From Agarivorans litoreus (GTDB lineage Bacteria > Pseudomonadota > Gammaproteobacteria > Enterobacterales > Celerinatantimonadaceae), in NCBI RefSeq assembly GCF_019649015.1, contig NZ_BLPI01000001.1, positions 1,835,001 through 1,899,000 on the forward strand: DNA of 64,000 nucleotides, given 5' to 3'. Position numbers and translations under genes: made by a program. Below are positions 1 to 9,577 of the stretch, in pieces (the stretch's first letter is position 1; every line of letters begins with the position of its first letter). Under the pieces are notes generated by a model. That model made no database searches, had not been told where the DNA came from, and saw only the letters and a program-made list of their open reading frames with translations.

Positions 1-1904
1 TCACAACAGGTTGAGTTTTCCACTACACCGGTATCAATGGTTAAGCGTTGGTAGTATCCCGGTACAATTTTATCCAACACCGACTTATCGTTGCTAGGGC
101 CAGAACCATGGGTATGGTTATACACCACATCCATAATCACTCGCATATCTTGCTGATGTAAATGCTTCACCATTTGGCGGAATTCTAGAATACGCTGTTT
201 GCCATGTGCATCAGTAGCATAGCTGCCTTCTGGCACATTAAAGTGGAACGGGTCGTAACCCCAGTTAAAGCTATCGTACTGGCGTAAATCGTTCACTAAA
301 GCCTGTACTTTTTCAGTGGCAGGATTTTCATCAACATAAGCTTGCAGCACATCTTCAATCACCGCCGACTTATCGGTACCGTCTTCACACACGCCAGCAT
401 TGGCATTTAGCTCACACAGCTCACCAATGGTGCCATCAATGTCTACGCGATTTACTTCATCAACCGTAGCAATATCAAACACTGGTAACAGGTGCACATT
501 ATTTAAACCGCGATCGCGTAACTGCATTAAATGCTTATAACTGGCGCGTTCTTCATCGGTAAAGGCTAAGTACTTACCGGTATATTCTGGATTACCATCT
601 TCATCGGCAAAACTAAAATCTCGTACCTGTGTTTCGTACAATACGTAATCGGTCGGTGAGTCAATGGTTGGCGGAACAATGCTGTCCCAACCACTTGGGA
701 ACAATTCACTGTCATTTTGTAAATCAACGACCTGCGAATGGGTGCTATTAGCCGATAAACTGAGTGAGTAAGGGTCGGTCACCATTAACGTTTCAATACG
801 CTGACTATTTGGATGGTATACCTCCACTTGATAGCGGTAAAAAACATCCACCATATTAGGCATCGCATCGCTAGACCAAATACCCGTTGCAGGATCAAAC
901 TCCATAGCCACAAAGCCTTGATCGGCGCGTGCGCTTAAGTCTTCATCGTACAAGGCCAGCTTTACATCTTTAGCCGTAGGTGCCCAAAGACGGAAAGTTG
1001 TTAAGCTGTCTTGAATCACCGCACCCAGTGGCTCATCTTTAGCATTTTCCCAATATAGGTCATCTAGCGCCCCAGGAATTTGCAACAAGGTAGCAGCAAC
1101 CACTTCTTCATCTTGATTATACGCCGCAGCCACTAGCTGGCCTTTTATCACCTCGGCAGCTTGTTCTGCATTTAATTCGTAAGCTTGTAAATGCGCTAAA
1201 TGAGGGAATTGAGCTTTCACCTCTGCTGGCATCTCAGTAATGTTTAATTCTAGGGCTTCGCCACCCTCTATTGTCTTATCTTCGATATTCACCGAAATGC
1301 CAGCATTGGCAGAATGGTACAGTTTAAATTGGCTACCATTTGCATCCCATAGAATGAGGTTATCACGCACCCAATGTGCACTTGCGCCAACAATGCCAAC
1401 TGGAGGTTGGTTTACCTCGGTATAATCGGTATCTACATACACCTTGTCATCGCCCGCCTTTATCAAGCCATGTTTGTAGTCTGTGTAGTAGAAGCGCAGG
1501 TCGCCAGTTTGACCACCTTGCTCTAAATTACGCGGGATCATATTGATACACTCACCAGCATGATAAGCGTCAATCACCCAGTAAGCGCCGTAAGTTTCGT
1601 TAATGCCGGTGTATGCCATGCCAGCATCCCAACCACCTGTAGCGTCACCGTCAGTGCCATCGCCCCAACCATTACAACTGGCATCGTTCCAGCCGTGAAT
1701 AGTCCAACCTTGGTAGTATTCTTCTAAAGACTGATTGCTTGCTTTGGCATCGTTTAAACGGTAATAAATGGCAATTTGACCGTCTTTTAGGTCTACAAGA
1801 CCGTTTTGATCACCATTGTCATTGTTACTGCTGCTATTACAGGCAGCCAACGAAACTGCAGCCAGCACTGGCAACGTTAACCTTGCCACTTTAGATAATT
1901 CCAT
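1..1904 (-). CDS. pulA: Pullulanase-type alpha-1,6-glucosidase, lipoprotein (partial)
   Basis: The leftward gene runs off the window's left edge, leaving about 634 codons from the N-terminus. It starts at the ATG at 1904 after an AGG-containing ribosome site. The N-terminus is a lipoprotein signal with lipobox LAAC, then a Ser/Asn-rich linker and a CBM41-like starch-binding region with aromatic residues (about residues 30-140). Central parts resemble the N-terminal domains of GH13_13 pullulanases. The type I pullulanase signature appears as FNWGYDP (near residue 545) and GH13 conserved region I as DVVYNHT (near residue 592). The catalytic Asp/Glu lie beyond the window. Such enzymes hydrolyse alpha-1,6 branches of pullulan or starch at the cell surface. 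Family assignment is firm; the exact substrate is inferred. Confidence 0.93.
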   Translation of the reverse strand, partial: MELSKVARLTLPVLAAVSLAACNSSSNNDNGDQNGLVDLKDGQIAIYYRLNDAKASNQSLEEYYQGWTIHGWNDASCNGWGDGTDGDATGGWDAGMAYTGINETYGAYWVIDAYHAGECINMIPRNLEQGGQTGDLRFYYTDYKHGLIKAGDDKVYVDTDYTEVNQPPVGIVGASAHWVRDNLILWDANGSQFKLYHSANAGISVNIEDKTIEGGEALELNITEMPAEVKAQFPHLAHLQAYELNAEQAAEVIKGQLVAAAYNQDEEVVAATLLQIPGALDDLYWENAKDEPLGAVIQDSLTTFRLWAPTAKDVKLALYDEDLSARADQGFVAMEFDPATGIWSSDAMPNMVDVFYRYQVEVYHPNSQRIETLMVTDPYSLSLSANSTHSQVVDLQNDSELFPSGWDSIVPPTIDSPTDYVLYETQVRDFSFADEDGNPEYTGKYLAFTDEERASYKHLMQLRDRGLNNVHLLPVFDIATVDEVNRVDIDGTIGELCELNANAGVCEDGTDKSAVIEDVLQAYVDENPATEKVQALVNDLRQYDSFNWGYDPFHFNVPEGSYATDAHGKQRILEFRQMVKHLHQQDMRVIMDVVYNHTHGSGPSNDKSVLDKIVPGYYQRLTIDTGVVENSTCC

Positions 1905-2796
1905 TCCGAGATAACCTCATTAGTTTTATTTTTATAGTGTTTAATGCTTTGAAACTTTCATTTTTCAGCCTATACATCTAATTAAGCCAAAACTGTGAGA
2001 TATGCCTAGCTAAGGCTTAAGCGTTCAAATATCAATCAATCGATTTCTCATTTATCTACCCGCGTCACTATTTTATTCTAAAAAATAAAAATAACTTAGA
2101 TAATAAAACCATGAAAAGGTGAAATTCAGGCAGATTATGGTTTAAAAGGTAGTTTGCAAGCGCGGACTTAAAAAAGAAAAGCACCAGTAATCAGATTTAG
2201 TGCTTAAAAAGGGGCTAACTTTTCATTGAGCAAGTGCTAGCAGAAACAGCACTATACTAGGGTCTGTTGATCTTTGGTGTTGAAATTTTGTTCGAGATAA
2301 GCGGGCTTTAATCGCGGCGAGCACTTAGAAGCCTAGTGGGCTAAGCAAAAAGTGCTTAACAAAGAGTAAAGTTCGCTTATCCGAACCCTTCGGGCAGCAT
2401 TTCTTAGCCATTTATTTAACGTTAGCGAGTGATTATTAAGCCCATTTAACTGCACACTCACTGCCTTGCCTAAATAGCTAATAAATTGCTGCAAAAACCA
2501 TCAGCAAAGATCAACAGACCCTAGGCATAGTTACGCCCCAAAAACCATCAGATACGCGCCATAGTAGTGCGTTTAATTGCAATCTTTTTTGAAACAAATT
2601 TCTCCAGCCCTACCTACAGCAATTTTATGTGCAAACGGTACATTTCGTGCAGAACAAAAATCACCCATTTGCACAACAAAACTCAAGCCAAAAGAACAGC
2701 ATATTTGGCACATCTTTTGGAACGCTTAACACGATGGAATAACTAGCGTGACCACCAATATAGCGATTGTTGTCACCAATAGATGGAGTTAACACA
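1905..2796. other. Divergent intergenic region pulA/codB
   Basis: About 890 bases without a convincing gene. The AT-rich part at 1905-2256 should hold the pulA promoter. A complete MITE copy fills 2257-2524. The rest, up to the codB ribosome site GGAG at 2785-2788, should hold the codB promoter. I could not fix -35/-10 boxes with confidence. Confidence 0.6.
2257..2524 (+). mobile_element. MITE copy 1 (268 bp, 20-bp TIRs)
   Basis: A non-coding element bounded by inverted repeats: left end CTAGGGTCTGTTGATCTTTG, right end its reverse complement. Near-identical copies lie at 10291 (inverted), 14336 and 41574. All copies have TA directly outside GGGTCTG...CAGACCC, so a TA (or CTAG) target duplication is plausible. 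The interior has a hairpin-prone stretch (AGCC..GGGCT within GCACTT..AAGTGC) and no transposase. This copy lies between pulA and codB and may carry or displace promoter elements. The parent transposon is not in the window; the TA target and GGG ends would fit IS5/IS427- or IS630-type transposases, which is inference. Confidence 0.88.
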
Positions 2797-4056
2797 ATGA
2801 GCCAAACTAACGATTTTCCACTCTCGGCGGTTCCACAAGACGCCCGTAAAGGTTTTTGGTCTACCGCTTTTGTACTTTTAGGGTTTACTTTCTTCACTTC
2901 CACCATGTGGGCAGGTGGCACACTTGGCACCTCATTTAGTTTCACCGAGCTGCTGTGGATCATACTAATAGGTAATTTGCTATTAGGTAGCTATGCCGCT
3001 GGGCTGGCTTATGTGGCGTATAAAACCGGCTTAAACTCGGTGTTGCTAGGGCGATACTGTTTTGGAGAGCATGGTAGCAAGCTGTCTGACATTATCTTAG
3101 GTTTTACCCAGATAGGCTGGTACGCCTGGGGTACCGCCACCATAGCGATTATTCTGCTTAAGCTGCTCAATTTACCCGAAAGCTACGCAACACCTTTAAT
3201 GGTGCTGTTTGGCTTTGGCTTTTGTATTACCGCGTTTATTGGCTACAAAGCCTTAGAAGTTCTTTCCAAAATATCTGTCCCCGCCATGCTGGCATTTATC
3301 GGCCTGTCGATTTACCAAGGCAGTATTGATATAGGTGGCTTATCCCAACTTAGCAACATTGCGCCAAGCGATACCATGGCATTCTCTGCGGCAATTACGT
3401 TGGTATTTGGGACCTTTGTAAGTGGCGGAACCCAAGCAACCAATTGGAGCCGTTTTGCTAAGTCTGGCCGCATAGCGGTTATCACTACTTTGTTAGCTTT
3501 CTTTATTGGCAATGGCTTAATGGTATTTGTCGGCGCGTTCGGCGCGATGGTTTACCAACAAGCCGACATCGTAGACGTACTAGTAAGCCAAGGCTTTATT
3601 TTGGTTGCCATTTTGATGTTATTTGCCAATATCTGGACAACCCAAGACAACACTATTTACAACTTTGCCGCTGCCGGCTGTAACTTGATGAGAACCGACA
3701 AGCGCCGCTTAATTACTTTAGTTGGTGCAGCCATCGGCACCCTGCTAGCAGTATTTGGCATGTACAACCTGCTTATCCCATTTTTAATCCTTTTGGGCAC
3801 CTTTATTCCACCCATTGGCGCCATCATCATGGCTGATTTTTGGTTTAAACATCGTGGGAACCCACCAGCATTAGAGCAAATTAAGCTGCCTAGTTTCGAT
3901 AAATGTGGTTTAGCCGCATACGCGGTTGGTTCGGCTGCAGCCTACTATTCCCCTTGGATAGCGCCGTTAGTTGGGATTGTTGTGTCGGCCAGTTTCTATG
4001 GTGTATTGCTGCACATTAGCTCGGCTCAGCCCTTAGCCAAACAAACGGCCAGTTAA
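2797..4056 (+). CDS. codB: Cytosine permease CodB (NCS1 family)
   Basis: A 419-residue inner-membrane transporter of the nucleobase:cation symporter-1 family, the length of E. coli CodB. The N-terminus (MSQTNDFPLSAVPQDARKGF) and the following TFFTSTMWAGGTLGTSFSF segment align closely with E. coli CodB from memory, and about twelve hydrophobic segments are visible. The chosen ATG at 2797 has GGAG eight bases upstream; an in-frame start 30 bases earlier lacks such a site. It is first in an operon with a PucR-like regulator (11 bases downstream) and codA, so its role is uptake of cytosine for deamination to uracil. Confidence 0.93.
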   Translation: MSQTNDFPLSAVPQDARKGFWSTAFVLLGFTFFTSTMWAGGTLGTSFSFTELLWIILIGNLLLGSYAAGLAYVAYKTGLNSVLLGRYCFGEHGSKLSDIILGFTQIGWYAWGTATIAIILLKLLNLPESYATPLMVLFGFGFCITAFIGYKALEVLSKISVPAMLAFIGLSIYQGSIDIGGLSQLSNIAPSDTMAFSAAITLVFGTFVSGGTQATNWSRFAKSGRIAVITTLLAFFIGNGLMVFVGAFGAMVYQQADIVDVLVSQGFILVAILMLFANIWTTQDNTIYNFAAAGCNLMRTDKRRLITLVGAAIGTLLAVFGMYNLLIPFLILLGTFIPPIGAIIMADFWFKHRGNPPALEQIKLPSFDKCGLAAYAVGSAAAYYSPWIAPLVGIVVSASFYGVLLHISSAQPLAKQTAS

Positions 4057-4067
4057 GGAGGTAGTGC

Positions 4068-5264
4068 TTGGCTATTCGCGCTAAAGATATTCCCCTAATC
4101 CCCGGTTTAGAGAGCATTAACTTGCTTACCGGGGAAGCTTCTCAACAAGCTATTCGCTGGCCATACTTAGCCGAGAACAAAGAGCTAGCACCTTGGTTAA
4201 CCGGTGGTGAACTCGTCTTTGTTACCGGCATAAATTTGCAACGAAGTGAACAAGAGTATTATCAACTTATAGATGAAGCTTTAGAAAAGTCGGCAGCAGG
4301 CATGGTTATTCTGACCCACTCAGAGTTTATCGACACCATTCCCGAGTGCGTGATTAGCTACGCCAACCAACATCAATTTGCTGTACTAGAGCAACCTTAC
4401 AGCTTGCCTATGGTTAAAGTGACCGAGCTAATTTGTAAGGCCTTAATTCAAGACAACCTATCTAGCCACTCGCTACAGCATTTTATTAGCCATGTGATTA
4501 ATAGCCCCAACCAACTGTCGTTGTTGTCTCGACACCGCGCCAAAGAATTAGGCTTAAACTTTGATGCGGCCATTAGTATTGCCCAGCTACAACCACAAGT
4601 TAGCGATGCAAGTGACTTAAATGTTTGGGTATTTCAACTTCGCCAGTGGCTAAATCGCATGCGAAGCCCCTACCCGCTAATTGAAGATCATCATGGCTGG
4701 TATTTATTATTGCCCATTCAAGCCCAAGACTCTTTAGAGCAACAACGTAGCCTTTGGCAGCAACTCAATCAGTATTTAATGCAACAAAAGCTTAAATACA
4801 ATTTGGGTGTGAGTGTTAGCCCACAAGGCTTAAACCAGTTGGCCAATGCTGCTTTGCAGGCTAGACAAGCAGCAGAGTTTAGCCAATTACAAAGCCATCA
4901 TTCCGCCATTGTGCACTACTTAGATTTAGGGGTGAGCCGAGTATTTGCCGCCATAGAAGATCCGCAAATTTTACTGAATTTTTGCTGCGACAAACTCGGG
5001 CCCTTATTCCATTGCCAAGAACCTAGCTTAATCACCCTTAAGCATACGCTGCGCTGCTACTTTGACAATTTAGCTAGCCTAAGACAGACCGCCAAAGAGC
5101 TAAATATTCACCGAAATACGCTCAGCAATCGTCTCGCCAAGGTACAAACGCTCACTGGTTGTGACCTAGAACAAGCGCAGCAACGTCTAGAATTACAAAA
5201 TGCCCTGCTGATGGAGCCAATAACAATCCAACGGCAACAACATTCTGTTCAAGGATTATCATGA
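4068..5264 (+). CDS. PucR/CdaR-type transcriptional regulator
   Basis: A 398-residue regulator. Residues 1-120 match the PucR N-terminal (purine catabolism regulator) domain, beginning IPLIPGLESINLLTG. The C-terminus has the PucR-type helix-turn-helix around SLRQTAKELNIHRNTLSNRL (about residues 345-365). The start is TTG at 4068, supported by a full AAGGAGG site six bases upstream that overlaps the codB stop region. Its stop overlaps the codA start (ATGA), so translation is probably coupled. Lying between codB and codA, it probably controls this operon in response to a pyrimidine or purine ligand; the ligand is inferred. E. coli codBA has no such embedded gene. Confidence 0.88.
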   Translation: MAIRAKDIPLIPGLESINLLTGEASQQAIRWPYLAENKELAPWLTGGELVFVTGINLQRSEQEYYQLIDEALEKSAAGMVILTHSEFIDTIPECVISYANQHQFAVLEQPYSLPMVKVTELICKALIQDNLSSHSLQHFISHVINSPNQLSLLSRHRAKELGLNFDAAISIAQLQPQVSDASDLNVWVFQLRQWLNRMRSPYPLIEDHHGWYLLLPIQAQDSLEQQRSLWQQLNQYLMQQKLKYNLGVSVSPQGLNQLANAALQARQAAEFSQLQSHHSAIVHYLDLGVSRVFAAIEDPQILLNFCCDKLGPLFHCQEPSLITLKHTLRCYFDNLASLRQTAKELNIHRNTLSNRLAKVQTLTGCDLEQAQQRLELQNALLMEPITIQRQQHSVQGLS

Positions 5265-6517
5265 AAATTATTAACGCACGTTTAAGAGGGCAAACAGAGC
5301 TGTTTAGTCTATCTGTTGCCCAAGGGCTAATTACTCATATCACTCCGCAAGCCGCGGCTTTATCAGCTAACTTGCCAAAATATGAAGAAGCGATAGATGC
5401 GGCAGGTAATTTATTATCTGCTCCTTTTGTTGAGCCGCATATTCACTTAGACGCAGTGCTCACTGCCGGGCAGCCCTCTTGGAACATGAGCGGAACCTTA
5501 TTTGAAGGCATTGAACGCTGGAGCGAACGCAAACCGCTGCTCACTCCCGAAGACATTGAACAACGGGTGTTAAAAACCGTGCAACTGTTGGTTGAAAATG
5601 GGGTGCAGTACATTCGCACCCATGTTGATGTGACCGATCCACAACTCACCGCGCTTAAAACCATTGCTAAGCTAAAACCTAAGCTGTCTTCTGCAATTAA
5701 TTTACAAATTGTTGCCTTTCCCCAAGAAGGGATCTGGTCTTTTCCCAATGGCAAAACCTTAATGGAGCAAGCCATTGAAGAGGGGGCAGATGTGATAGGA
5801 GGTATTCCCCACTTCGAATTTACCCGCGAATATGGGGTAGAGTCGATGCGCTGGGTGGTGAAGCTCGCCAAACAACATGATCTATTGGTAGATGTGCACT
5901 GCGACGAAATAGACGACGAAGCATCGCGCTTTTTGGAGGTATTAGCCACCGCAGCCTTAGAGCTTGATATGGGCGAGCGTGTTACCGCCAGCCACACCAC
6001 CGCGATGCATTCTTACAACAACGCCTATTGTTCTAAGTTATTTAGGCTACTCAAAAAATCTAAAATAAACTTTGTTTCTTGTCCTACCGAGAGCATTCAC
6101 TTACAAGGCCGCTTTGATACCTATCCTAAACGACGCGGCGTAACGCGAGTGAAAGAGTTATGCGAAGCCGGCATGAATGTCTGCTTCGCCCAAGATTCTA
6201 TTCAAGACCCTTGGTATACCTTAGGCAACGGTAAACTGCTACGAGTATTAGACGCTGGCTTACACATCTGCCACATGATGGGTTATAAAGAGCTATCTAA
6301 AGCCTTAGATCTTATTACCAACAATGGCGCCAAAACCTTACAAATAGAAGCTGAATACGGTATTGAGGTAGGCAAACCTGCAAACTTTATTTTGCTGGAA
6401 GGAGAAGACGATTTATCGGTGATTCAACGCCAAGGCGAAGTACTGTTATCGGTGCGTAATGGCGAGATACTGGTTCAGCGTCAACCAGCTAAGCTAATTA
6501 AACATTGTTCATTTTAG
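5261..6517 (+). CDS. codA: Cytosine deaminase CodA
   Basis: A 418-residue amidohydrolase that converts cytosine to uracil and ammonia in the cytoplasm. Visible metal and catalytic motifs are EPHIHLD (near residue 58), VHCDE (His plus catalytic Glu), SHTTAM and AQDSIQDPW (the metal-binding Asp). E. coli CodA is 427 residues with the same motif order. The start overlaps the upstream regulator's stop by four bases. A strong hairpin terminator follows at 6574. Together with CodB it forms the cytosine salvage route. Confidence 0.94.
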   Translation: MKIINARLRGQTELFSLSVAQGLITHITPQAAALSANLPKYEEAIDAAGNLLSAPFVEPHIHLDAVLTAGQPSWNMSGTLFEGIERWSERKPLLTPEDIEQRVLKTVQLLVENGVQYIRTHVDVTDPQLTALKTIAKLKPKLSSAINLQIVAFPQEGIWSFPNGKTLMEQAIEEGADVIGGIPHFEFTREYGVESMRWVVKLAKQHDLLVDVHCDEIDDEASRFLEVLATAALELDMGERVTASHTTAMHSYNNAYCSKLFRLLKKSKINFVSCPTESIHLQGRFDTYPKRRGVTRVKELCEAGMNVCFAQDSIQDPWYTLGNGKLLRVLDAGLHICHMMGYKELSKALDLITNNGAKTLQIEAEYGIEVGKPANFILLEGEDDLSVIQRQGEVLLSVRNGEILVQRQPAKLIKHCSF

Positions 6518-6566
6518 GCTGAGTAAACGACAAGTAATCGGCTAGAAGGCGCTTTAACAGCGTATA

Positions 6567-6595
6567 AAAAAACGGACCTAACAGGTCCTTTTTTT
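6567..6595. terminator. Rho-independent terminator after codA (bidirectional)
   Basis: Hairpin GGACCT-AAC-AGGTCC at 6574-6588 with seven T on the right and a run of A on the left. It can end codA rightward and the YSC84-like gene leftward. Confidence 0.85.
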
Positions 6596-6614
6596 AGTAC
6601 CTATACCTAAGACC

Positions 6615-7160
6615 CTAGTTAGCGGTAAAGTTAAATTTCTGTCCGCCAATACTGGCTTCATACATTAAACCACCTTTAGCTAAGGTGAATACTGCATAAC
6701 CACTTACATAATGCGCTTTAGATTGGGTTTCACCCGCGGCTGCTCCAGTGCCAGAAGTACCTGCTTGAGCAGAAGCGCCAACGGTTAAAGCCACTGCGCT
6801 CGCTTGAGCACCAAACTCGAAGCTGCCGCTAGTAAACTCGTCGTAAGCGCGTTTATCTTGAAGGAAAATGATTTGGCTAAACGCTTGCCCACCGAGTTGG
6901 AAACCAAGTGTAACTTGGCCCATATTTACGCTGCCTGTAGATGCTCCGCCTCGGTAGACTTTACCCTCACCGTAAGCGCCACCAATACCAATGCCACCCT
7001 TACCAATGGTAGGAAACACCGCATAGCCATAAGCATTGTTAAAAAATGGGGTGGTTCGATCAGATTTTTTGAACTGCTGAATCGTAGCTTGATAATCGTC
7101 TGCGACGGCTTGAAAGCTTAATACAAGCACACCAACGCACAGTGCCAACCATTTCTTCAT
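6615..7160 (-). CDS. YSC84-related exported lipid-binding-domain protein
   Basis: A 181-residue protein with a signal peptide (hydrophobic LALCVGVLVLSFQAVA, cleavage before DDYQ). The mature part has the Gly-rich repeats of the Ysc84/SYLF family: YGYAVFPTIGKGGIGIGGAYGEG, then VTLGFQLGGQAFSQIIFL and the C-terminal YAVFTLAKGGLMYEASIGGQKF. Bacterial members are periplasmic or envelope proteins of uncertain role; the eukaryotic domain binds phosphoinositides. It is monocistronic and separated from galM by about 97 bases. Confidence 0.85.
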   Translation of the reverse strand: MKKWLALCVGVLVLSFQAVADDYQATIQQFKKSDRTTPFFNNAYGYAVFPTIGKGGIGIGGAYGEGKVYRGGASTGSVNMGQVTLGFQLGGQAFSQIIFLQDKRAYDEFTSGSFEFGAQASAVALTVGASAQAGTSGTGAAAGETQSKAHYVSGYAVFTLAKGGLMYEASIGGQKFNFTAN

Positions 7161-7257
7161 AAATAAACATCCCTAGATTTGGAGTATGGTGCAAGCAGCA
7201 TACACGATGTATGTGAAAATCGGTACGCTGCCTACAAAAACTTCAATATTGGAAAAT

Positions 7258-8289
7258 TTATGCCGTGGGTTGATACACGCGATAACAGGTTTGATATTGA
7301 TAACGTTCGCCTGGCTTTAACCAACAGCTTTGGTGTGGCCAATCTGGGCGGTTGGGAGAGTCTGGCAAAAATTGGGTTTCTAAAGCAACGCCACTATGAG
7401 CCTGATACACTTCGCCGTTGTGCCCCGGATTACCGGTTAGGAAATTACCAGTATAAAGCTGGATCGCAGGTTTATTGGTATACACTTCCATTGCTAGCGA
7501 CGCGTCATCGGCAATAATACGGGCTACTGGCTTGCCATCACTCACCACCTGTTCTTGCAGCAAGTAACTATGATCGTATCCGCCCACTAGCTGCTGATCG
7601 GGATCTTTCTTAAGATCTTTAGCAATCAGCTTAGCTTGCCTAAAATCAAAGCCAGTTCCTTCTACAGGTTTTAAGCCATCAACCGGAATACCATCAGCTG
7701 CTACTGGCAGGTAATGATCTGCTGCAATGTATAAGTGGTGCTGTAATACCGTTGAGCTCGCGGCATTCAAATTAAAATAACTATGGTCGGTGAGATTTAC
7801 TGGACAGGCTTTATCTACAGTAGCTGAGTAATCCAGTACTAACTGATTATCTTCATCTAAGGTGTAATCAAGCTGCGCTTGCATATTACCAGGAAATCCA
7901 CACTCTCCATCGGCTGAGCTAATAGTAAAACGAACTTTGTTGTCTGCCAGCTGCTCGCCTAGCCAATCGCGATGGCTAAAATCATTGGCGCCATGTAATT
8001 GGTGCTCATCTTGATTGGCACTTAAGGCATAAACCTGCCCTTGGTACTCAAAGCGCGCTTGCTTGATGCGGTTAGCATAGCGCCCCACCGTAGCACCTAA
8101 GTAAGCGTCTTGTTTTAGGTAATCCTCAAAGCTGTCACAACCCAGAACCACTTCACGTAACTCACCGCTACTAAGTTTTATTTTTAAACTGGCTAGGGTA
8201 GCTCCCCATGCCAATACCGTGGCCTCACTCCCCTTAGCATTCCTAAGGGTAAACGTTTGCACTTTTTTATCTTGCTGTGCGAAAGGCAT
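7258..8289 (-). CDS. galM: Aldose 1-epimerase (galactose mutarotase)
   Basis: A 343-residue cytoplasmic enzyme interconverting alpha and beta anomers of galactose or glucose. The family motifs are HQLHGANDFSHRDW, the catalytic-His motif TDHSYFNLN, GYDHSYLL and the catalytic Glu in GVALETQFLPDSPN. Start ATG at 8289 with AGGAG five bases upstream. The other Leloir genes are not nearby, so it is a stand-alone sugar gene here. Confidence 0.92.
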   Translation of the reverse strand: MPFAQQDKKVQTFTLRNAKGSEATVLAWGATLASLKIKLSSGELREVVLGCDSFEDYLKQDAYLGATVGRYANRIKQARFEYQGQVYALSANQDEHQLHGANDFSHRDWLGEQLADNKVRFTISSADGECGFPGNMQAQLDYTLDEDNQLVLDYSATVDKACPVNLTDHSYFNLNAASSTVLQHHLYIAADHYLPVAADGIPVDGLKPVEGTGFDFRQAKLIAKDLKKDPDQQLVGGYDHSYLLQEQVVSDGKPVARIIADDASLAMEVYTNKPAIQLYTGNFLTGNPGHNGEVYQAHSGVALETQFLPDSPNRPDWPHQSCWLKPGERYQYQTCYRVYQPTA

Positions 8290-8548
8290 GAAAAACTCCT
8301 AAAACTAATTCAATACAATGAGAGTAACAAAAAGGTGGGAAACCTCTGCAACCCGCTAAATAAGGCGATACTAGCCTAGCTTAACGGAAGATTTTTGATG
8401 CAGTCCACAGTTCAACATAAGACGCAAAAAACGTAATAGCCTTAACAACAAAAAAGTGAACTTAATCACCTTTTATACTAGGCGAAATGACGATGTTTTC
8501 ACAACCAATATTACTGTTTGAAGTAATTAAACAGCTAAATACATGCGC

Positions 8549-9436
8549 TTACCGCAAGTTTTTAACAAGGTTAGGGAGCACCCAAAGTTTATCTTCATCA
8601 ATCGGCGTCTTTGGATGTAAAGACGGATTGCGTAGTTTAAACACCAAGCGATTTTCCATTAAATCTGCCAATTTGTGGTAATTAAATTTTTTAAATAGCG
8701 CTTCAAAACTACCATCATCAATGGCTAGCCTTAAACCTTGCTCTAAACGCTCGGCTAACACGGTGTTTTCTGGGTTTACAAAGTAATAAATGGGTGCGGG
8801 ATAACTGAGTAATATTCTTGGCTCTGCAACAAAACCTTCCCGTTGATGCTGTTTTAATTCGGCACCTACTTCGCTAATACCTCGAGGAAAATAATCAAAG
8901 CGGCCGCGCTCTAACATGCCAAACAAACCTTCATAGGTTTTGCCTTCAATTACTGGCAAACGATTGTATTCTAGTATCTCAATATCAGGCCAGCCCATAC
9001 CTTGCCCTGCGCGCATTTGAGCCAATTCACTAAGCTGTTGAATGTCTCTAAATCGACGAAGGTCTTCTCGGCGGATCATCAATACCCGCTGGCCTAATAA
9101 GCCCTTCAATAAAGGAATGCGTACAGCCAGCAGTTTTGACTCACGCTCAAGGCTGGTCATGGTCCAAACTACATCTATACAACGCTTGCGCTGTAACTGC
9201 TGTAGCGCCCTATCTTGCATCATCCGCACTGCGCAAGTTTGCGTTTGGTAGGCCCCAAAACCCGCTTCAGTTTTACTCAAAGCTAAGTTCAGCAATTCTA
9301 CGAAATATTGTTGGCGTTTATCGTTATCGCTTTCGGGTTGAGCATGTCTCACCACGATATTTGCTGCATGGACTTTCGCTAAAGCAATCACAAAAATGAC
9401 TAATATCCATAAATAGCGGCAAGGCATAGGAATCAT
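8549..9436 (-). CDS. Periplasmic solute-binding-like protein
   Basis: A 295-residue exported protein: signal peptide about residues 1-24 (YLWILVIFVIALAKVHA), then an SBP_bac_3-like fold suggested by VRHAQPESDNDKRQQYFVELL at the start and YFVNPENTVLAERLEQGLRLAIDDGSFEALFKKF near the end. It has no neighbouring ABC transporter genes, so it may be a stand-alone sensor or binding protein. Two in-frame ATGs (9436, 9427) compete and neither has a strong ribosome site. A degraded paralogue lies immediately upstream at 9578-10054. Substrate unknown. Confidence 0.75.
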   Translation of the reverse strand: MIPMPCRYLWILVIFVIALAKVHAANIVVRHAQPESDNDKRQQYFVELLNLALSKTEAGFGAYQTQTCAVRMMQDRALQQLQRKRCIDVVWTMTSLERESKLLAVRIPLLKGLLGQRVLMIRREDLRRFRDIQQLSELAQMRAGQGMGWPDIEILEYNRLPVIEGKTYEGLFGMLERGRFDYFPRGISEVGAELKQHQREGFVAEPRILLSYPAPIYYFVNPENTVLAERLEQGLRLAIDDGSFEALFKKFNYHKLADLMENRLVFKLRNPSLHPKTPIDEDKLWVLPNLVKNLR

Positions 9437-9577
9437 CCATCATTAACTCATTCGCTAATTGTATGAAATCGGCGAGTCAAGCAGCAAGCAAACAGATCAA
9501 CAAAACATCAACAGCTATGAAATGATAACTCACCAATAAAACCAATTTTTCATAAAATGAGACAGCGAGAGTAATTC

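Noticed and set aside
5443-6000. 185-codon ORF opposite codA
   Set aside because: Shadow of codA in another frame; no ribosome site and low-complexity Ser/Thr composition.
7179-7517. 112-codon + strand ORF across the YSC84/galM gap
   Set aside because: It runs mostly antisense to the galM 3' end, which has clear family motifs.
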